Assembly (NCBI RefSeq): GCF_947172395.1
Contig: NC_069106.1
Coordinates: forward strand, 5,704,001 to 5,768,000
DNA: 64,000 nt
Direction: 5' to 3'
DNA from: Bicyclus anynana
Taxonomy: Eukaryota; Arthropoda; Insecta; Lepidoptera; Nymphalidae
The position numbers and the translations under genes were made by a program. Position 1 is the first letter of the stretch, and every line of letters begins with the position of its first letter. The notes under the pieces are model-generated. The model was not told where the DNA came from and ran no database searches. It saw nothing but the letters and a program-made list of their open reading frames with translations. Below are positions 1 through 10,352 of the stretch, piece after piece.

Positions 1-93
1 GAAGTCGACTGCAGTCAGCGACGCCGTCGCCTGTTGTCGACTGCAGTCGATTGCGGTCGTCGGTAGAGTTGCCGCTCGTTTAAATGAACACAT

Positions 94-386
94 AGCCCTT
101 GACTGCAATCTCATCTGATAGTAAGTGAAGATGAAATCTAAAATAAAACATAGCCTATGTTAGGCGTAGGATGAAAATCTACACCCATTTCGGCTTCTAC
201 AAGACTTCGTACCGGAATGCTAAATCGCTTGGCGGTAAGTCTTTGCCGTTAGGGTGGTAACTAGCCACGGCCGAAGCGTCCCACCATCCAGACCTAGACC
301 AATTAAGAAAACCTTAATCGGTCCTCCAGCCAGAGATCGAACTCAGGACCTGTATCTTGTAAATCCACGCGCTACGGAGGCCGTCA
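94..386 (-). mobile_element. SINE-B copy, 5' and tail ends degraded
   Basis: A tRNA-derived SINE in minus orientation. Read on the minus strand it runs from a GCCTCCGTAGCGCG-like A-box region, through a GTTCGATCTC B box, to the family body (TTTAGCATTCCGGTACGAAG) and the GGTGAGATTGTAGTCAAGGG-type 3' end. It is diverged from the well-preserved copy at 18,987-19,311 and has lost its poly-A tail. Bases 1-60 upstream hold two copies of GTCGACTGCAGTC (4-16, 36-48). Confidence 0.8.
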
Positions 387-574
387 AAAACTACATACCA
401 TGGAGGCCGTCAAGTAATTGAACTGTTTTACAACTGCCTCGTTGGTTTACATGTTTTAAATAAGGTACTGGCTTTGAATCTTGGGTCGGATTATTAAATA
501 CTGAGCTTTTGTTTTTTAAGAAATTTTCAGCAAAAATTCTCAGCCCGAAGTTGGGAAGATGGCAATGTTACACT

Positions 575-757
575 CCATGCTTTGGAGAGCACCAAACAAC
601 ACGATCTCGAGCATCCAGCGGCTCTCTCTAACCCGATTGACATCATCACATCACTGTATGGTGCGGGGTCGCCATTCCAGCACCTTGGGGCCCCAACGTC
701 CACGGTTCTTCGAACTGTGCCTGCATATTGTTACTTCAGCGTCGCAACTCGTTAGTT
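575..757 (-). mobile_element. RTE-type LINE 3' fragment, degenerate
   Basis: Diverged minus-strand copy of the 3' coding end of the dispersed RTE-like LINE seen best at 61,262-61,630. It retains the block around CGGGGTCGCCATTCCAGCAC, which on the other strand codes for the conserved VLEWRPR segment. Multiple indels break the frame. It is a dead 5'-truncated copy. Confidence 0.65.
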
Positions 758-781
758 ATGATGGTGATTTTGTGTTACCTC

Positions 782-1136
782 GATTCCAGGTTGTATTAAC
801 ATTCAATATTTATGTTATAGTGGAGGGGGGGTATCAATGTTGGTATAAATAAGAGGGTATCTGATGACTTGGCTCAGTTGTTTGTTAGGCAGCGTAGAGA
901 CCGTCACGCTGCCAGTCGCGTTAGTGGTATTGTGCGATAATGTTTTGCATTATAACTATAGTTTATCATAAATTGTTTAGTATGGGCATGAAGAACATGT
1001 CAGGCAGGGAAGGTGATGCATTTTAAAAGGAACCCTTAAACCTACTCCCAAGGTCACAAGTCCTGGATTCTGCTCGAGGTGTTTCCTCTACCACAAAATA
1101 ATGGTATAATCACTGTCGCTGCTATCCACCACGTCA
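782..1136 (+). repeat. Dispersed repeat R, copy 1
   Basis: Parts of this block recur in inverse orientation at 13,190-13,400 and 40,140-40,290 (TTATTTATACCAACACTGAT and a segment like CAGCGTAGAGACCGTCACGC) and at 53,705-53,835 (segment around CCAAGGTCACAAGTCCTGGA). This copy joins both halves, so it may represent the longer element. No coding capacity was recognised and the class is unknown. Confidence 0.6.
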
Positions 1137-1244
1137 CATTTGGTTTGTCAATGTTAATAGTAATTTTTAAGGCATATAGTTATTTTTAAATTGATTTATG
1201 TTTATTAATCCTTAATCTAAACCAAAAATTAAAATGAAAATGGG

Positions 1245-1405
1245 CTGGGAATATAGCCAGACTCAAAGATAGAAGATGGACAAAAACCGTGACATCATGG
1301 AAAGGTCCAGCGGGCAAACGCTACAGAAGTAGACCATACTCTAGATGGGACGTTAATATTAAAAAAATTGCAGGTCCACAATGGCTACAACTCGCTAAAG
1401 ACTAA
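1245..1405 (+). pseudogene. Non-LTR retrotransposon ORF2 C-terminal relic
   Basis: About 53 codons in one frame read WAGNIARLKDRRWT followed by a segment ending GPQWLQLAKD. This matches the layout of the RT C-terminus (WAGHIAR-x-DGRWT-x-RPxxRW-x-LARD) of the LINE at 27,975-32,471 and of the shorter RTE fragments here. The divergence indicates a third LINE lineage. No RT domain lies upstream, so this is a 5'-truncated copy. Confidence 0.65.
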
Positions 1406-1409
1406 ACTA

Positions 1410-2050
1410 AAAACTACGCTAAAGACTAGACTAAAAAATGAAATACTTTAAAGGGGGCCTTTACCTGAGGGGGGCTCCAGCAAAATATAGATTTTTAAAT
1501 AAATACCATAAAAATAGTTACATACTATTTTTTTAAAAATAGGTAATTTAAATTTTAACTCACTGGATATAAAAGGCTTTTTTTATTTTTATTTTATTTT
1601 AATCTATGGTTTATCTATAAATATGCAGCAACTAAATATCTCCAATGCTTTATCAGATATTGTGATATTTGTTTACCAGCCCTTGAAATGGAAAATATTT
1701 ATATGTATTTTACGACGGTGAAGATAAAACAGCAACATAAATCTCAGCTCGAGATTTAGCTTATACCTTCACCCATAGAGACGTGAATAAATCGGTCGCA
1801 ATCGTAATCGATTCAAACGTAACAAACGAATAAATCGGTGATAATCGATTCACATCCGATACGAAGGCAATGGGCTCGTAAATAATTTTTTATTGCATCG
1901 AACACTCGGATGGGTTTACTTTGTCGGGTTATCGGTGGATTTATATTCAATGGCTTGCGTTCGATCGGCGTTCTGAATGGGTGGCGATGATTTAATTTTT
2001 ACACGGCTACGAAGGGCAAATTAAGAGTTATATTCAAAAGCATTTTTCCT
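1410..2050. other. No recognisable feature
   Basis: AT-rich sequence with short homopolymers. The string AATCGGT/AATCGATTC recurs at 1,790-1,870 but without a clear repeat unit. No coding frame or second copy in the window was seen. Confidence 0.5.
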
Positions 2051-2060
2051 ACTAATCACA

Positions 2061-2308
2061 TCACGCTAATACTATAAAGGCGAAGTTTATTTATAATCGA
2101 AATGAAATAATTTGTGTGAAAGTGTATAAGTATGTTTGTTCCTCTTTTACGATGCGGCTACTGAAGCGATTTGGCTGAAATTTGGAATGGAAATAGATTT
2201 TACTCTGTGTTAACACATAGGCAATTTTTATCCCGGAAAAATCCACGGTTCCCGCAGGATTTGTGAAAAACTGAATTCCACGCCGACGAAGTCGCGGGCG
2301 TCCGCTAG
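2061..2308 (+). mobile_element. Non-autonomous Helitron, Hel-1 family
   Basis: Starts TCACGCTAATACTATAAAGG and ends CGGGCGTCCGCTAG, with flanking A and T as expected for Helitron insertion between A and T. The 3' end carries a stem pairing around GACG and CGTC just before CTAG. It contains the family core (GATTTGGCTGAAATTTGGAA; ATCCCGGAAAAATCCA). No coding capacity; mobility would depend on a Rep/helicase supplied elsewhere. Confidence 0.75.
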
Positions 2309-2430
2309 TTTATTTATAATCGAAATGGCTGAAACTTGGAATGGAAATAGATTTTACTCTGGATTAACACATAGGCTACTTTTCATCCCGGAAAAATCCA
2401 TGGTTCCCGCGGGATTTGTGAAAAACTGAC
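2309..2430 (+). mobile_element. Second, partial Hel-1 unit in tandem
   Basis: Directly after the CTAG of the preceding Helitron a second copy of its internal part begins. The 21-bp segment at 2,084-2,104 is repeated at 2,307-2,327. The unit then skips to the GGCTGAAACTTGGAATGG core and ends at GTGAAAAACTGA without a terminal hairpin. Confidence 0.6.
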
Positions 2431-2477
2431 AACAAACTAACAAGTAATAAAACCCTCTCATCCTCATCATCGTGCTC

Positions 2478-2516
2478 AACTGTGAGCCGAATATGGGTTA
2501 TTAATGATGATAAAGA
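2478..2516 (+). mobile_element. SINE-A 3' tail fragment
   Basis: The words TGAGCCGAATATGGGTT and TTAATGATGAT are the 3' end of SINE-A. Nothing else of the element remains. Confidence 0.55.
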
Positions 2517-2539
2517 GTATTTGTCCGTTAAAATAAGCT

Positions 2540-2583
2540 GATAATGATGATGATAATGATGATAATGATGATAATGATGATTA
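2540..2583. repeat. (GATGATAAT)n microsatellite
   Basis: Tandem GATGATAAT-type units, probably grown from the trinucleotide tail of a SINE-A or RTE copy. Confidence 0.8.
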
Positions 2584-3049
2584 ACCCCTTGATTTTACGA
2601 CATCTTTTAATTTTACAGACAAAAATTTTTCAGACTAAAATAACTTAACCTCAAAGGAATGTCCGTTCTAAATATACGCCTACATCGATGATTTGTTGTA
2701 GATAGTTTACAGGTATTTTCGGTTAACCCAGCGTATTATTAGGCCTATCATTAATCTCACACTAGGTGAGGGTTGAGGGTTATTATTAATAACGTCATAA
2801 TGGGTTGTAATTTCTTTATCAGGAACACAGATCCGAGGTGGCAGTGTTAATAGTTGGGTGCGGGGCGGCAAATGATAGATTACCTAAGCCTAGCCGGGAA
2901 AGCACTTCGTTACGAGGCTGGCGTAGATTGAGTACTGTTAATTAACTTGTAGTTCTATGTGCAACATGCTCCATGCTTATTTGCCAATGTAACTTTGATT
3001 AGGTACACAAATAAAATCTTTTTAGCAAAAAAACCTATGAGCCTTATCA

Positions 3050-3222
3050 CTCAGCGGGCGATGGAGCGAGCTATGCTTGGAGTTTCTCTGCGTGATCGAA
3101 TCAGAAATGAGGAGATCCACAGACGAACCAAGTCACTGACATAGCTCAGCGAGTCGCGAAGCTGAAATGGCAGTGGCCAGGCCATATAGTTCGAAGAGCC
3201 GATGGACGTTGGGGTCCCAAGA
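3050..3222 (+). mobile_element. RTE-type LINE 3' fragment fused to SINE-A tail
   Basis: Coding sense resembles SQRAMERAMLGVSLRDRI followed by an AQRVAKLKW-like segment, the C-terminal part of an RTE-like ORF2. One deleted base breaks the frame near 3,131. At about 3,233 the sequence switches to the SINE-A 3' end (GAGGAGACTCGAGCTCAGCA to 3,280), so the LINE 3' end is replaced by a SINE tail. Confidence 0.75.
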
Positions 3223-3233
3223 GGAGAGAAATT

Positions 3234-3280
3234 GAGAGGAGACTCGAGCTCAGCAGTGAGCCGAATATGGGTTGATAACG
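3234..3280 (+). mobile_element. SINE-A 3' end fragment
   Basis: Matches the last 47 bp of the SINE-A consensus, including GAGCCGAATATGGGTTGATA. It joins directly to the RTE fragment on its left. Confidence 0.7.
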
Positions 3281-3496
3281 ATCTTCGACCTCTGTGGCAC
3301 AGTTTATTAATGATGAAAATGTTATTAATTCATCTGTTTATATCTATCTTGTAAGTTGTGTTGGTTTTGCCGAATATTTTCACGCACGTGTAAACCTCAT
3401 TTCGTCAGCGAATCAAGTACAGAAACTCATCAAACGTCTAAAACGTAAGTAAACACTTTATGTTATGTGTTTATCTACATTTCCTGCTAAGAATAC

Positions 3497-4136
3497 AGAG
3501 ATTTTCTTCTATAGATATGTTACATGCCTACGAAATCATCGCAAAAGGTGATCCGAATTTAGCAACTCCACTGAGCGCACACATGCACAATTTTATTCTT
3601 ACTAGTAAGGACATTATATATTTACGTACGAGTATATATATATATATAGTTTTAGCCTTGATAGCCCAGCCCATGACCTCTGCCTCCGACTCCGGAGGGT
3701 TTGGTTTCGAATCCGGTCCGAGGCATGCACCCCCAATTATTCAGTTGTGTGCATTTTAAGAAATTAAATATCACGTGTCTCTAACGGTTAAGGAAAAACA
3801 TCGTGAGGAAACCTGCATACCAGGGAATTTTCTTAATTATCTGCATGTGTGAAGTCTGCCAATCCGCATTGGGCCAGGGTGGTAGACTATTGGCCTAACT
3901 CTTCTTATTTTGAGAGGAGACTCGAGCTCAGCAGTGAGCCGAATATGGGTTGATAACGATGTATAGATTTACACTTCGTAATCCCAGAACTCGACATTGT
4001 AGACAATATTTAGGTATTAGGTTTAAATAACTTTCGTTGTTTACAATGCGACTATATGAAATTAAGACAATTAGCAACTTTTGTCCAGCTCAGTTTTGAC
4101 GCACTAGTGCCATATCTCTAGTATAAAATATTGTTG
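3497..4136 (+). mobile_element. MITE-C copy, split by a SINE-A
   Basis: The left part (3,497-3,653) carries ATAGATATGTTACATG and GAGCGCACACATGCACAATT. The right part (3,961-4,136) carries ACTCGACATTGTAGACAATA and ends in CTAGTATAAAATATTGTTG. The two ends are inverted relative to one another, as in the complete short copy at 23,901-24,110. No coding capacity. Confidence 0.65.
3654..3960 (+). mobile_element. SINE-A, near full length, inserted in MITE-C
   Basis: tRNA-derived SINE. The head AGCCTTGATAGCCCAG resembles an A box and GGTTTCGAATCCGG a B box of an internal pol III promoter. The body carries the family words AAGAAATTAAATATCACGTG and CATCGTGAGGAAACCTGC, then GGGCCAGGGTGGTAGACTAT, and ends GAATATGGGTTGATAACGAT. 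MITE-C sequence continues on both sides. Confidence 0.85.
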
Positions 4137-4304
4137 CTGCAATATATTTTTTATACTCAAAACTTCAAGTATTTTTGAGAGTCTTTATAGGAGGAATTGT
4201 AGGGTCAACAGTGAGCCGAATAATCATCCCCTTTCTCTTATACCACTTAAGTGGGGTCGGAAAGATATGTCAATTTTTTTCATTCATCTCTATTACTCAT
4301 CAAC

Positions 4305-4350
4305 AACATTATCAACAACAGTAAGCCGACTATGAGTTGTTAATGATGAT
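4305..4350 (+). mobile_element. SINE-A tail relic
   Basis: ACAGTAAGCCGACTATGAG and GTTGTTAATGATGAT match the SINE-A 3' end. A second scrap (CAACAGTGAGCCGAATAATC) lies at 4,207-4,226. Confidence 0.4.
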
Positions 4351-4364
4351 TCTTATTAGTCCTA

Positions 4365-4736
4365 TACAGGGTGCTCGGGAGTATTTGCCATAACTTCAAG
4401 GTGTTGACGAGTCCACTTATAGGAGCCGAACTGCATAACTAATATTGTTTTAACTGTAAAATAAAAACTTTTTATGTTTTCATACAAAGTAATTCAAATA
4501 ATTCTGACTATCCATGTAACACACTTTATCTATCCTTGCATTTTAATATACGTAAAACTTGGCTACGTCATAATTATAAGGATGCGTATAAGGGATAAAT
4601 TTTAAGATCTATTTACAAAAGAAAAATTATTTACCCCGAAAATATTACTTTTAGAACAAACCTTGAACATTTTTAATTAATTTTCGGTAAAGAATATAAC
4701 CCCAGAGTTATGGGAAATACTGCCGAGCATCCTGTA
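4365..4736. mobile_element. MITE-TA copy 1 (TA target, 30-bp inverted ends)
   Basis: Left end TACAGGGTGCTCGGGAGTAT and right end ATACTGCCGAGCATCCTGTA are inverted repeats over about 30 bp, including CCATAACT / AGTTATGG. Flanking TA on each side fits the TA duplication of Tc1/mariner-type elements. Length is about 372 bp, with no coding capacity. A second copy is at 9,981-10,352. Confidence 0.8.
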
Positions 4737-4737
4737 T

Positions 4738-5425
4738 ATGTGTCATCATATCAGCCGATGGACGTCCACTGCAGGACATAGGCCTTTTGTAAGGACTTCC
4801 AAACATCACGATACTCAGCCACCTGCATCCAGCGAATCCTTGCGACTCGCTTGATGTCGTCAGTCCACCTGGTGGGGGGTCGGCCAACACTGCGCTTACT
4901 AGTGCGGGGTCGCCATTCCTGCACTTTGTGACCCCAACGTCCATCGGCTATTCGAACTATGTGCTCCGCCCATTGCCACTTCAGCTTCGCAACTCGTTGA
5001 GCTATGTCGGTGACTTTGGTTCTCCTGCGGATCTCCTTATTTTTTTTATTCTTTACAAGTTAGCCCTTGACTACAATCTCACCTGATGGTAAGTGATGAT
5101 GCAGTCTAAGATGGAAACGGGCTAACTTGTTAGGAGGAGGATGAAAATCCACACTCCTTTCGGTTTCTACACGACATCATACCGGAACGCTAAATCTCTT
5201 GTACGTCTGCGTTGGTACGTCTTTGCCGGTAAGCACGGCCGAAGCCTCCCACCAGCCAGACCTGAGCCAATTAAAAAAATCTCAATCTGCCCAGCCGGGG
5301 ATCGAACCCAGGACCTCCCTTTTGTAAATCCACCGCGCATACCACTGCGCCACGGAGGCCGTCAATCGATTCTGATTCGATCACGCAGAGATACTCCTAA
5401 CATAGCTCGTTCCATCGCCCGCTGT
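4738..5425 (-). mobile_element. RTE-type LINE 3' fragment, interrupted by SINE-B
   Basis: Minus-strand 3' end of the RTE-like LINE. The segments at 4,738-5,037 and 5,366-5,425 are contiguous in the family and separated here only by SINE-B. The tail is marked by CATCATATCAGCCGATGGAC at the left. Coding sense includes DVGVTKCRNGDPALVSAVLA-like words read in the wrong frame; the true frame is disrupted. Confidence 0.8.
5038..5364 (-). mobile_element. SINE-B, full length, nested in an RTE fragment
   Basis: Minus orientation. A poly-T (poly-A of the SINE) is followed by TTTACAAGTTAGCCCTTGAC, the body, the B box as CGGGGATCGAACCC and the head as GCGCCACGGAGGCCGTC. Because the host RTE sequence resumes precisely on the far side, the insertion is younger than the RTE copy. 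Confidence 0.85.
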
Positions 5426-5429
5426 ATAT

Positions 5430-7024
5430 ATGTGTACCTACTATTAAAGTTCCATACGAAAGTTTCCAAGGAGGCTCCAATCGCGGCAAAGGGCGTGCTT
5501 CTCAAAGGGGTCTCATTAGCGGTGTCTCTGAGTGGGACAGAAGGTTGTATTCCTTTACGTAATTAGGTCGTTTACTGTTTTGCCCAAATTAGAACTATTT
5601 GTTCGAGCGTTGATTATTATTACTTGGCGGTGCGTAGAGCGGAATGTTTGGAGCTCTGTTTTTAGGGTACCTCAAACGGAAAAAGCGAAAACCTTATAGA
5701 ATCACTTTGATGTCCGTAATTATATTGGCAACAAGTAATAGAGTAACTTACATATTTTTCAACATTAATTGTTATTGTTGTCTTCATCTAGTGAAAATGG
5801 TGATTCTAATTTGGAGATGGATGAAATTTTCAATCTGTTACCATCAAAGTCGAGACGCATTTACTTAAATACCTACCTAGGTAATGTGGAAAAAACAACA
5901 ACGGATTCACTTACGAAAGGAGTTTTTTAAACTATTATCTCCCACGTTTACCTTACATATTCATTATTCATCTTCACAGTAGTCAGAAATTATGTTACCT
6001 GGTAAAACATCACCCTTAATATCCTAAATTGTAGACTTTGTACATTTAATTTTCAATTAAAATAAATCATTGAATATTGAACTAAACTATTTTATTTTCT
6101 CGCAATCGTAGTAAAAAGCAGAGTGTAACACGTGGGGCTAAACCCATTATAAACTCGGTTTCTAGTTAGGCCTAACATACCTCGTATATAATGGGTCTTT
6201 TTAGCCCCTTGTATAACAATCTACTATTTATTTAATTAATAAATAGTAATAATAACAAATGCGGGTTCCAAAATTTTTTTTATTTTGGATTTTAAGCTCT
6301 GTATTTTATGTTCTTCTAAGATAAAAATTATTTGTTCTGCACTCGAAATAAAGGCCCAGCCTCCATACTAAATTGGGATATGTCCTATGTAATAGACGTA
6401 CAGACTGTACAACAGTGCTTACCCTGGTTAAAAATGTTCTTCACGCCGCGGTATATGTAGGTATAGATTGAAGACGTAAACGTCTATTGCTGGAACCACA
6501 GAGTTTGTCAATTAATTAACATGAACGGCTATCTATATGCAAATTGTTCGTCATTCATCGGTTGTGCGATACCTTATCTGTGTGTGTTTAGGCTGCCTGC
6601 TCTGTTTATTAATCAATCTATTATCAACTTCGCTAATCTCATCTTGTTACCTAGCTACCAGGGGCGATGGTTCCTAACAACACGATTCCTATCGGGTTAC
6701 CTTTAATAATCCACGAGTGTTCGCGTAAAGCTAACGCTTCCTATCTCTTTCCTATACACCAACGCATCCTATAAGTTCCTCTCTGTCCCGCATAATTCCC
6801 GTCATTTCCTTTGCGCCACTGAAAACTTATCAAAATTAATTAGTCGCACGTAATCTATCGCTACCTACATACGTTTTGTGCGCACGCGCCGCGACCCTTT
6901 GGTAATTCGTATATAAGTTACCAAAACTATCTAAAATCTGGCTGGGATTGAGAAGAGTGAAGATACGAAGCAGTTTACAGTAAGTAAACTTTCCTAGCAA
7001 AGCCAAGCGCGAACAACGAGTTAT
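5430..7024. other. Mostly featureless AT-rich stretch
   Basis: No coding frame with recognisable protein similarity and no second copy in the window, apart from the inverted repeat at 6,132-6,213. Short open frames here have no domain features. Confidence 0.5.
6132..6213. repeat. Foldback element (imperfect inverted repeat)
   Basis: GGGGCTAAACCCATTATA at the left pairs with TATAATGGGT-CTTTT-TAGCCCC at the right, with a 5-base insertion in one arm. The inner words ATTATAAACTCGGTTT recur beside the palindrome at 62,229. It is probably a small foldback transposon relic. Confidence 0.55.
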
Positions 7025-7290
7025 ACGTCATCAACCCATATTCGGCTCACTGCTGAGCTCGAGTCTCCTCTCAGAATGAGAGGGGCAAGGCCATTAGTCC
7101 ACCACGCTGGCCCAATGCGGATTGGCAGACTTCACACACGCAGAGAATTAAGATAATTCTCTGGTATGCAGGTTTCCTCACGATGTTTTCCTTCACCGAT
7201 TGAGACACGTGATATTTAATTTCTTAAAATGCACACAACTGAAAAGTTGGAGGTGCATGCCCCGGACCGGATTCGAACCCACACCCTTAA
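7025..7290 (-). mobile_element. SINE-A, 5'-truncated
   Basis: Reads on the minus strand from a B box (GGATTCGAACCC as seen on plus) to the GAATATGGGTTGATGACGTA tail. Body words match the full copy at 62,301-62,612. The tRNA-like A box is missing. Confidence 0.8.
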
Positions 7291-7506
7291 CCAAAAACCA
7301 CACGAGTTATACAAACGTACATAAATTAACGTGCTCAGTCAAAAACACATTCAGTCTAAAAAACCACATGAACAGGTTACCTACGAGAAAATTTTAGTCT
7401 TCGCTACTCCTAGCTACGTGGATGAAGAAGGATATGATGATTATAAATATCATCAGATTTCGAATAGCTTCAGAAAAGGAAGTTCCTCAACCGAGTGTGA
7501 AACATG

Positions 7507-7727
7507 TTTTTTTATTCATTACAAGTTAGCCCTTGACTACAATATCACCTGATGGAAAGTGATGATGCAGTCTAAGATGGGAGCGGGCTAACTTGTTAGG
7601 AGGAGTATGAAAATCCACACCCCTTTCGGTTTTACACGACATCGTACCGGTACGATAAAAATCGCTTGGCGATACGTCTTTGTCGGTAGGGTGGTAACTA
7701 GCCACGGCCGAAGCCTCCCACCAGCCA
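7507..7727 (-). mobile_element. SINE-B, 5'-truncated
   Basis: Poly-T, then CATTACAAGTTAGCCCTTGA and the SINE-B body as far as GCCTCCCACCAGCC. The tRNA-like head is absent. Several substitutions and one deletion lie in the ACACGACATCGTACCGG block. Confidence 0.8.
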
Positions 7728-8099
7728 AAAAGTAGGTAGGTATAGGTAGACAACGTAATAGCAAACGGACGGAACTACAACCTTGTACAAGATGCTATGT
7801 CGCCCGTAGCGCGATAAATTACAACTCATAAAATGTTAATCCATTTTTATTACCGCCATGACGGGCGGTTAAAGCGGAAAGTATAAAATTTGAGCTTGGG
7901 AAATTTTATAAAAGTGCTAATTACAAAGCTTATTACGTTCTAACACCGTTTTATACAGCTTTTTAAAGCTTCTTAATACATCGCGTAGTAAGATCACTTT
8001 AAACTTAAAAAGGCTTTAATGCGACCAACTTTAAAAGTGCCCTAATAATGTAAACTTAAAAATAGTTTTACTGCATAAAAATGTTTAAATTAGTGGTGG
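7728..8099. other. No recognisable feature
   Basis: AT-rich. CCGCCATGACGGGCGG near 7,855 is a short imperfect dyad. Nothing else was seen. Confidence 0.45.
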
Positions 8100-8260
8100 T
8101 AGTTCCTAAACATGGGGATGATATATAACCAATAGCCTTCCTCGATAAATGGGCTATCTAACACTGAAAGAATTTTTCAAATCGGACCAGTAATTCCTGA
8201 GATTAGCACGTTCAATCAAACAAACAAACTTTTCAGCTTAATAATAATATTAAGTATAGA
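8100..8260 (-). mobile_element. Non-autonomous Helitron, Hel-2, 3'-truncated
   Basis: The 5' terminus (minus strand) lies at 8,260 as TCTATACTTAATATTATTAT. The body contains CCTCGATAAATGGGCTATCT and TTTTTCAAATCGGACCAGTA. The CTAG 3' end is missing. Confidence 0.65.
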
Positions 8261-9228
8261 TATTTTCTTTTTATGCTGTAGTGTGCTAATAAAGTGTAAA
8301 TAAAAAAACTAAAAAATGTACATTAGTGAATAAAATAAGCCAGTAAAAAATAAATCAAAGAAAAATAAGACGTATCACATTGGTCTATAGAATAATTTCA
8401 AACGAAATACTTTCGTTATGAATTTCCATATTACATTTGGGCAGACTTACGAAAAAGGTGTCACGGGACATATTATTTGAATGGACAAAAATACTTCGGT
8501 CAACGTAATGGAGAGGTTGAAGCCCAAAATGCCTAAAAGGCTGGTCTGCGATTTGAATTTTTGAATAATTTCGCAATCACCGTGTGGGTAAAGGGTGCTA
8601 TTACCTTTTTATTTTATTGGATGCCAGGTTAATGCTTGATTGGGTAGCCTTGTTGGGTACCTTTTATTGTATTCATATAATTTTGCTAACGGATTTAACG
8701 GAGTCCGGGGGAAATTTTGCTATTCGATATTATTTGCTTAATGAAAAGTTTAGGCTAGTTATCCAGCGCCATATCCTGGTCTTCGTGGAATGACGTCATG
8801 TCCTGCTCAGACTACTTATTTCCAAAATTATATTACAATATATCAAAACACCCATACACTGGAGAAGAATAGTTGTGGGAATTGAACCCGTGAATGCAGA
8901 AAGCAGAGCCAAGCGGCCTTGGTAATGGTAGGAGAACGGAGCTTACAAACTCTCATAATTCCTAATGAAATATGTCTGGCTATCACAGGCCCTAAGTCAG
9001 TGGCGTAGCGTACCTTAAAAGGGCCCTGTATCAAAATTAGTTGGGAGGGCCCAAATTAAGGGTAAAGATTTCTCACAAAAAAAAAAACAAAAATGCTCGC
9101 TTATTTTTTTTTTTTTTTTTGCCTAGGACTAGGAAGCGGCAGATTACTCGTAAGTGATATTGTGTATGTATATGTGTTATACATTTTGCTTTAACATGTG
9201 GGCCCTTGTAGTCCGTAAGATTGATACG
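8261..9228. other. Intergenic, possible tRNA-like SINE relic
   Basis: Mostly unassigned. Around 8,876-8,950 the minus strand has a B-box-like GGGTTCAATTCCC and a word pattern shared with 15,964-16,032, suggesting a third, decayed tRNA-derived SINE. A poly-A/poly-T pair lies at 9,078-9,120. Confidence 0.35.
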
Positions 9229-9536
9229 TTTTTTTTTAATTCTTTATAAGTTACTACAATCTCTCTTTTGACTACAATCTCACCTGATGGTAAGCGATGA
9301 TGCAGTCTGGAAGCGGGCTAACTTGTTAGGAGGAGGATGAAAATCCACACCCCTTTCGGTTTCTACACGGCATCGTACCGGAAAGCTAAACCGCTTGGCG
9401 ATACGTCTTTGCCGGTAGGGTGGTAACTTACCACGGACGAAGCCTCCCACCAGCCAGACCTGGACAGATTAAGAAAATCTCAATCTGCCCAGGCGGGGAT
9501 CGCACCCAGGACCTCCGTCGTCCGTCAAGTCCATAA
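9229..9536 (-). mobile_element. SINE-B, nearly full length
   Basis: Poly-T, then the SINE-B 3' end with a small internal duplication (ACTACAATCTC twice near 9,253), the complete body, and a B box (GGCGGGGATCGCACCC). It stops at GACCTCCGTCGTCCGTCAAG, with part of the head deleted. Confidence 0.85.
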
Positions 9537-9881
9537 AAGCTTGTAGAAAATTCCAACAGAAGATCAGCTTACTAATTAACGACCATTACAGTAGCAGTGT
9601 AAAGAGAGAAGCACGTAATTCACCTTTACAAGCCTCTCAGGAGCTATACAGGGTTGGGTTTGCATAAGTAGGCACTTACTGGCTGACATATTATATCCGT
9701 TAATTATACTGAGTTTACTTCCGTTGTAAAATATACAGTGATTATTAGGATATATTAGAGGGCTATTAAAAGACTGAACTAATGGTACAAGGGCTTGTGC
9801 TAGTCAGACCTTTTGTTTCAATGCCACCATGACCAAAACTCCATAGTTTTTACGTTGGTACGTTTATACGTATATTTTTTG

Positions 9882-9950
9882 ATGGCCTCCATGACGCAGA
9901 GATATGCGCGGTGGATTTACAAGATCCTGGTTTTGATCCTCGGGCTGATT
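9882..9950 (+). mobile_element. SINE-B head fragment
   Basis: GGCCTCCATGACGCAGAG and ATGCGCGGTGGATTTACAAG plus TTTTGATCCTCGGGCTG correspond to the A-box to B-box part of SINE-B in plus orientation, without a body. Confidence 0.6.
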
Positions 9951-9980
9951 GGATGTATATTGTAAGGTATAGAATATGTA

Positions 9981-10352
9981 TATACGGTGCTCGAAAGTAT
10001 TTCCCATAACTACAAGATGTTGAAGTGTTCAATTAGGAGCCGAACTGCATAACTAATTTTTTTTTAATTAAAAAATTAAATATGTTTCCATACAAAGTAA
10101 TTCAAATAATTCTGACTATCCATATAACACACACCTTTATTTATCCTTGCATTTTAAAATACGTAAATCTTGGCTACATCATAAGTACAAGGATGCGTAT
10201 AAGAGACATATTTTAAGATCTATTTACAAAAGAAATATTATTTATCCAGAAAATATTAATTTTAGAACACATGTTCCTAGACCATTTAAAATTAATTTTC
10301 GGTAAAGAATATAACCCCAGAGTTATATAAATACTCCCGAGCACCCTGTATA
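9981..10352. mobile_element. MITE-TA copy 2
   Basis: Same length and order as 4,365-4,736. It shares ACAAAGTAATTCAAATAATT, GATCTATTTACAAAAGAAA and AATATAACCCCAGAGTTAT. Ends: ATACGGTGCTCGAAAGTATT at the left and ATACTCCCGAGCACCCTGTA at the right. Confidence 0.8.

Noticed and set aside
2540..2583. CRISPR-like array
   Set aside because: It is a simple microsatellite without spacers, in a eukaryotic repeat context.
5141..5566. 141-codon open frame
   Set aside because: It crosses SINE-B and an RTE fragment in antisense; there is no domain and no conserved frame in other SINE-B copies.
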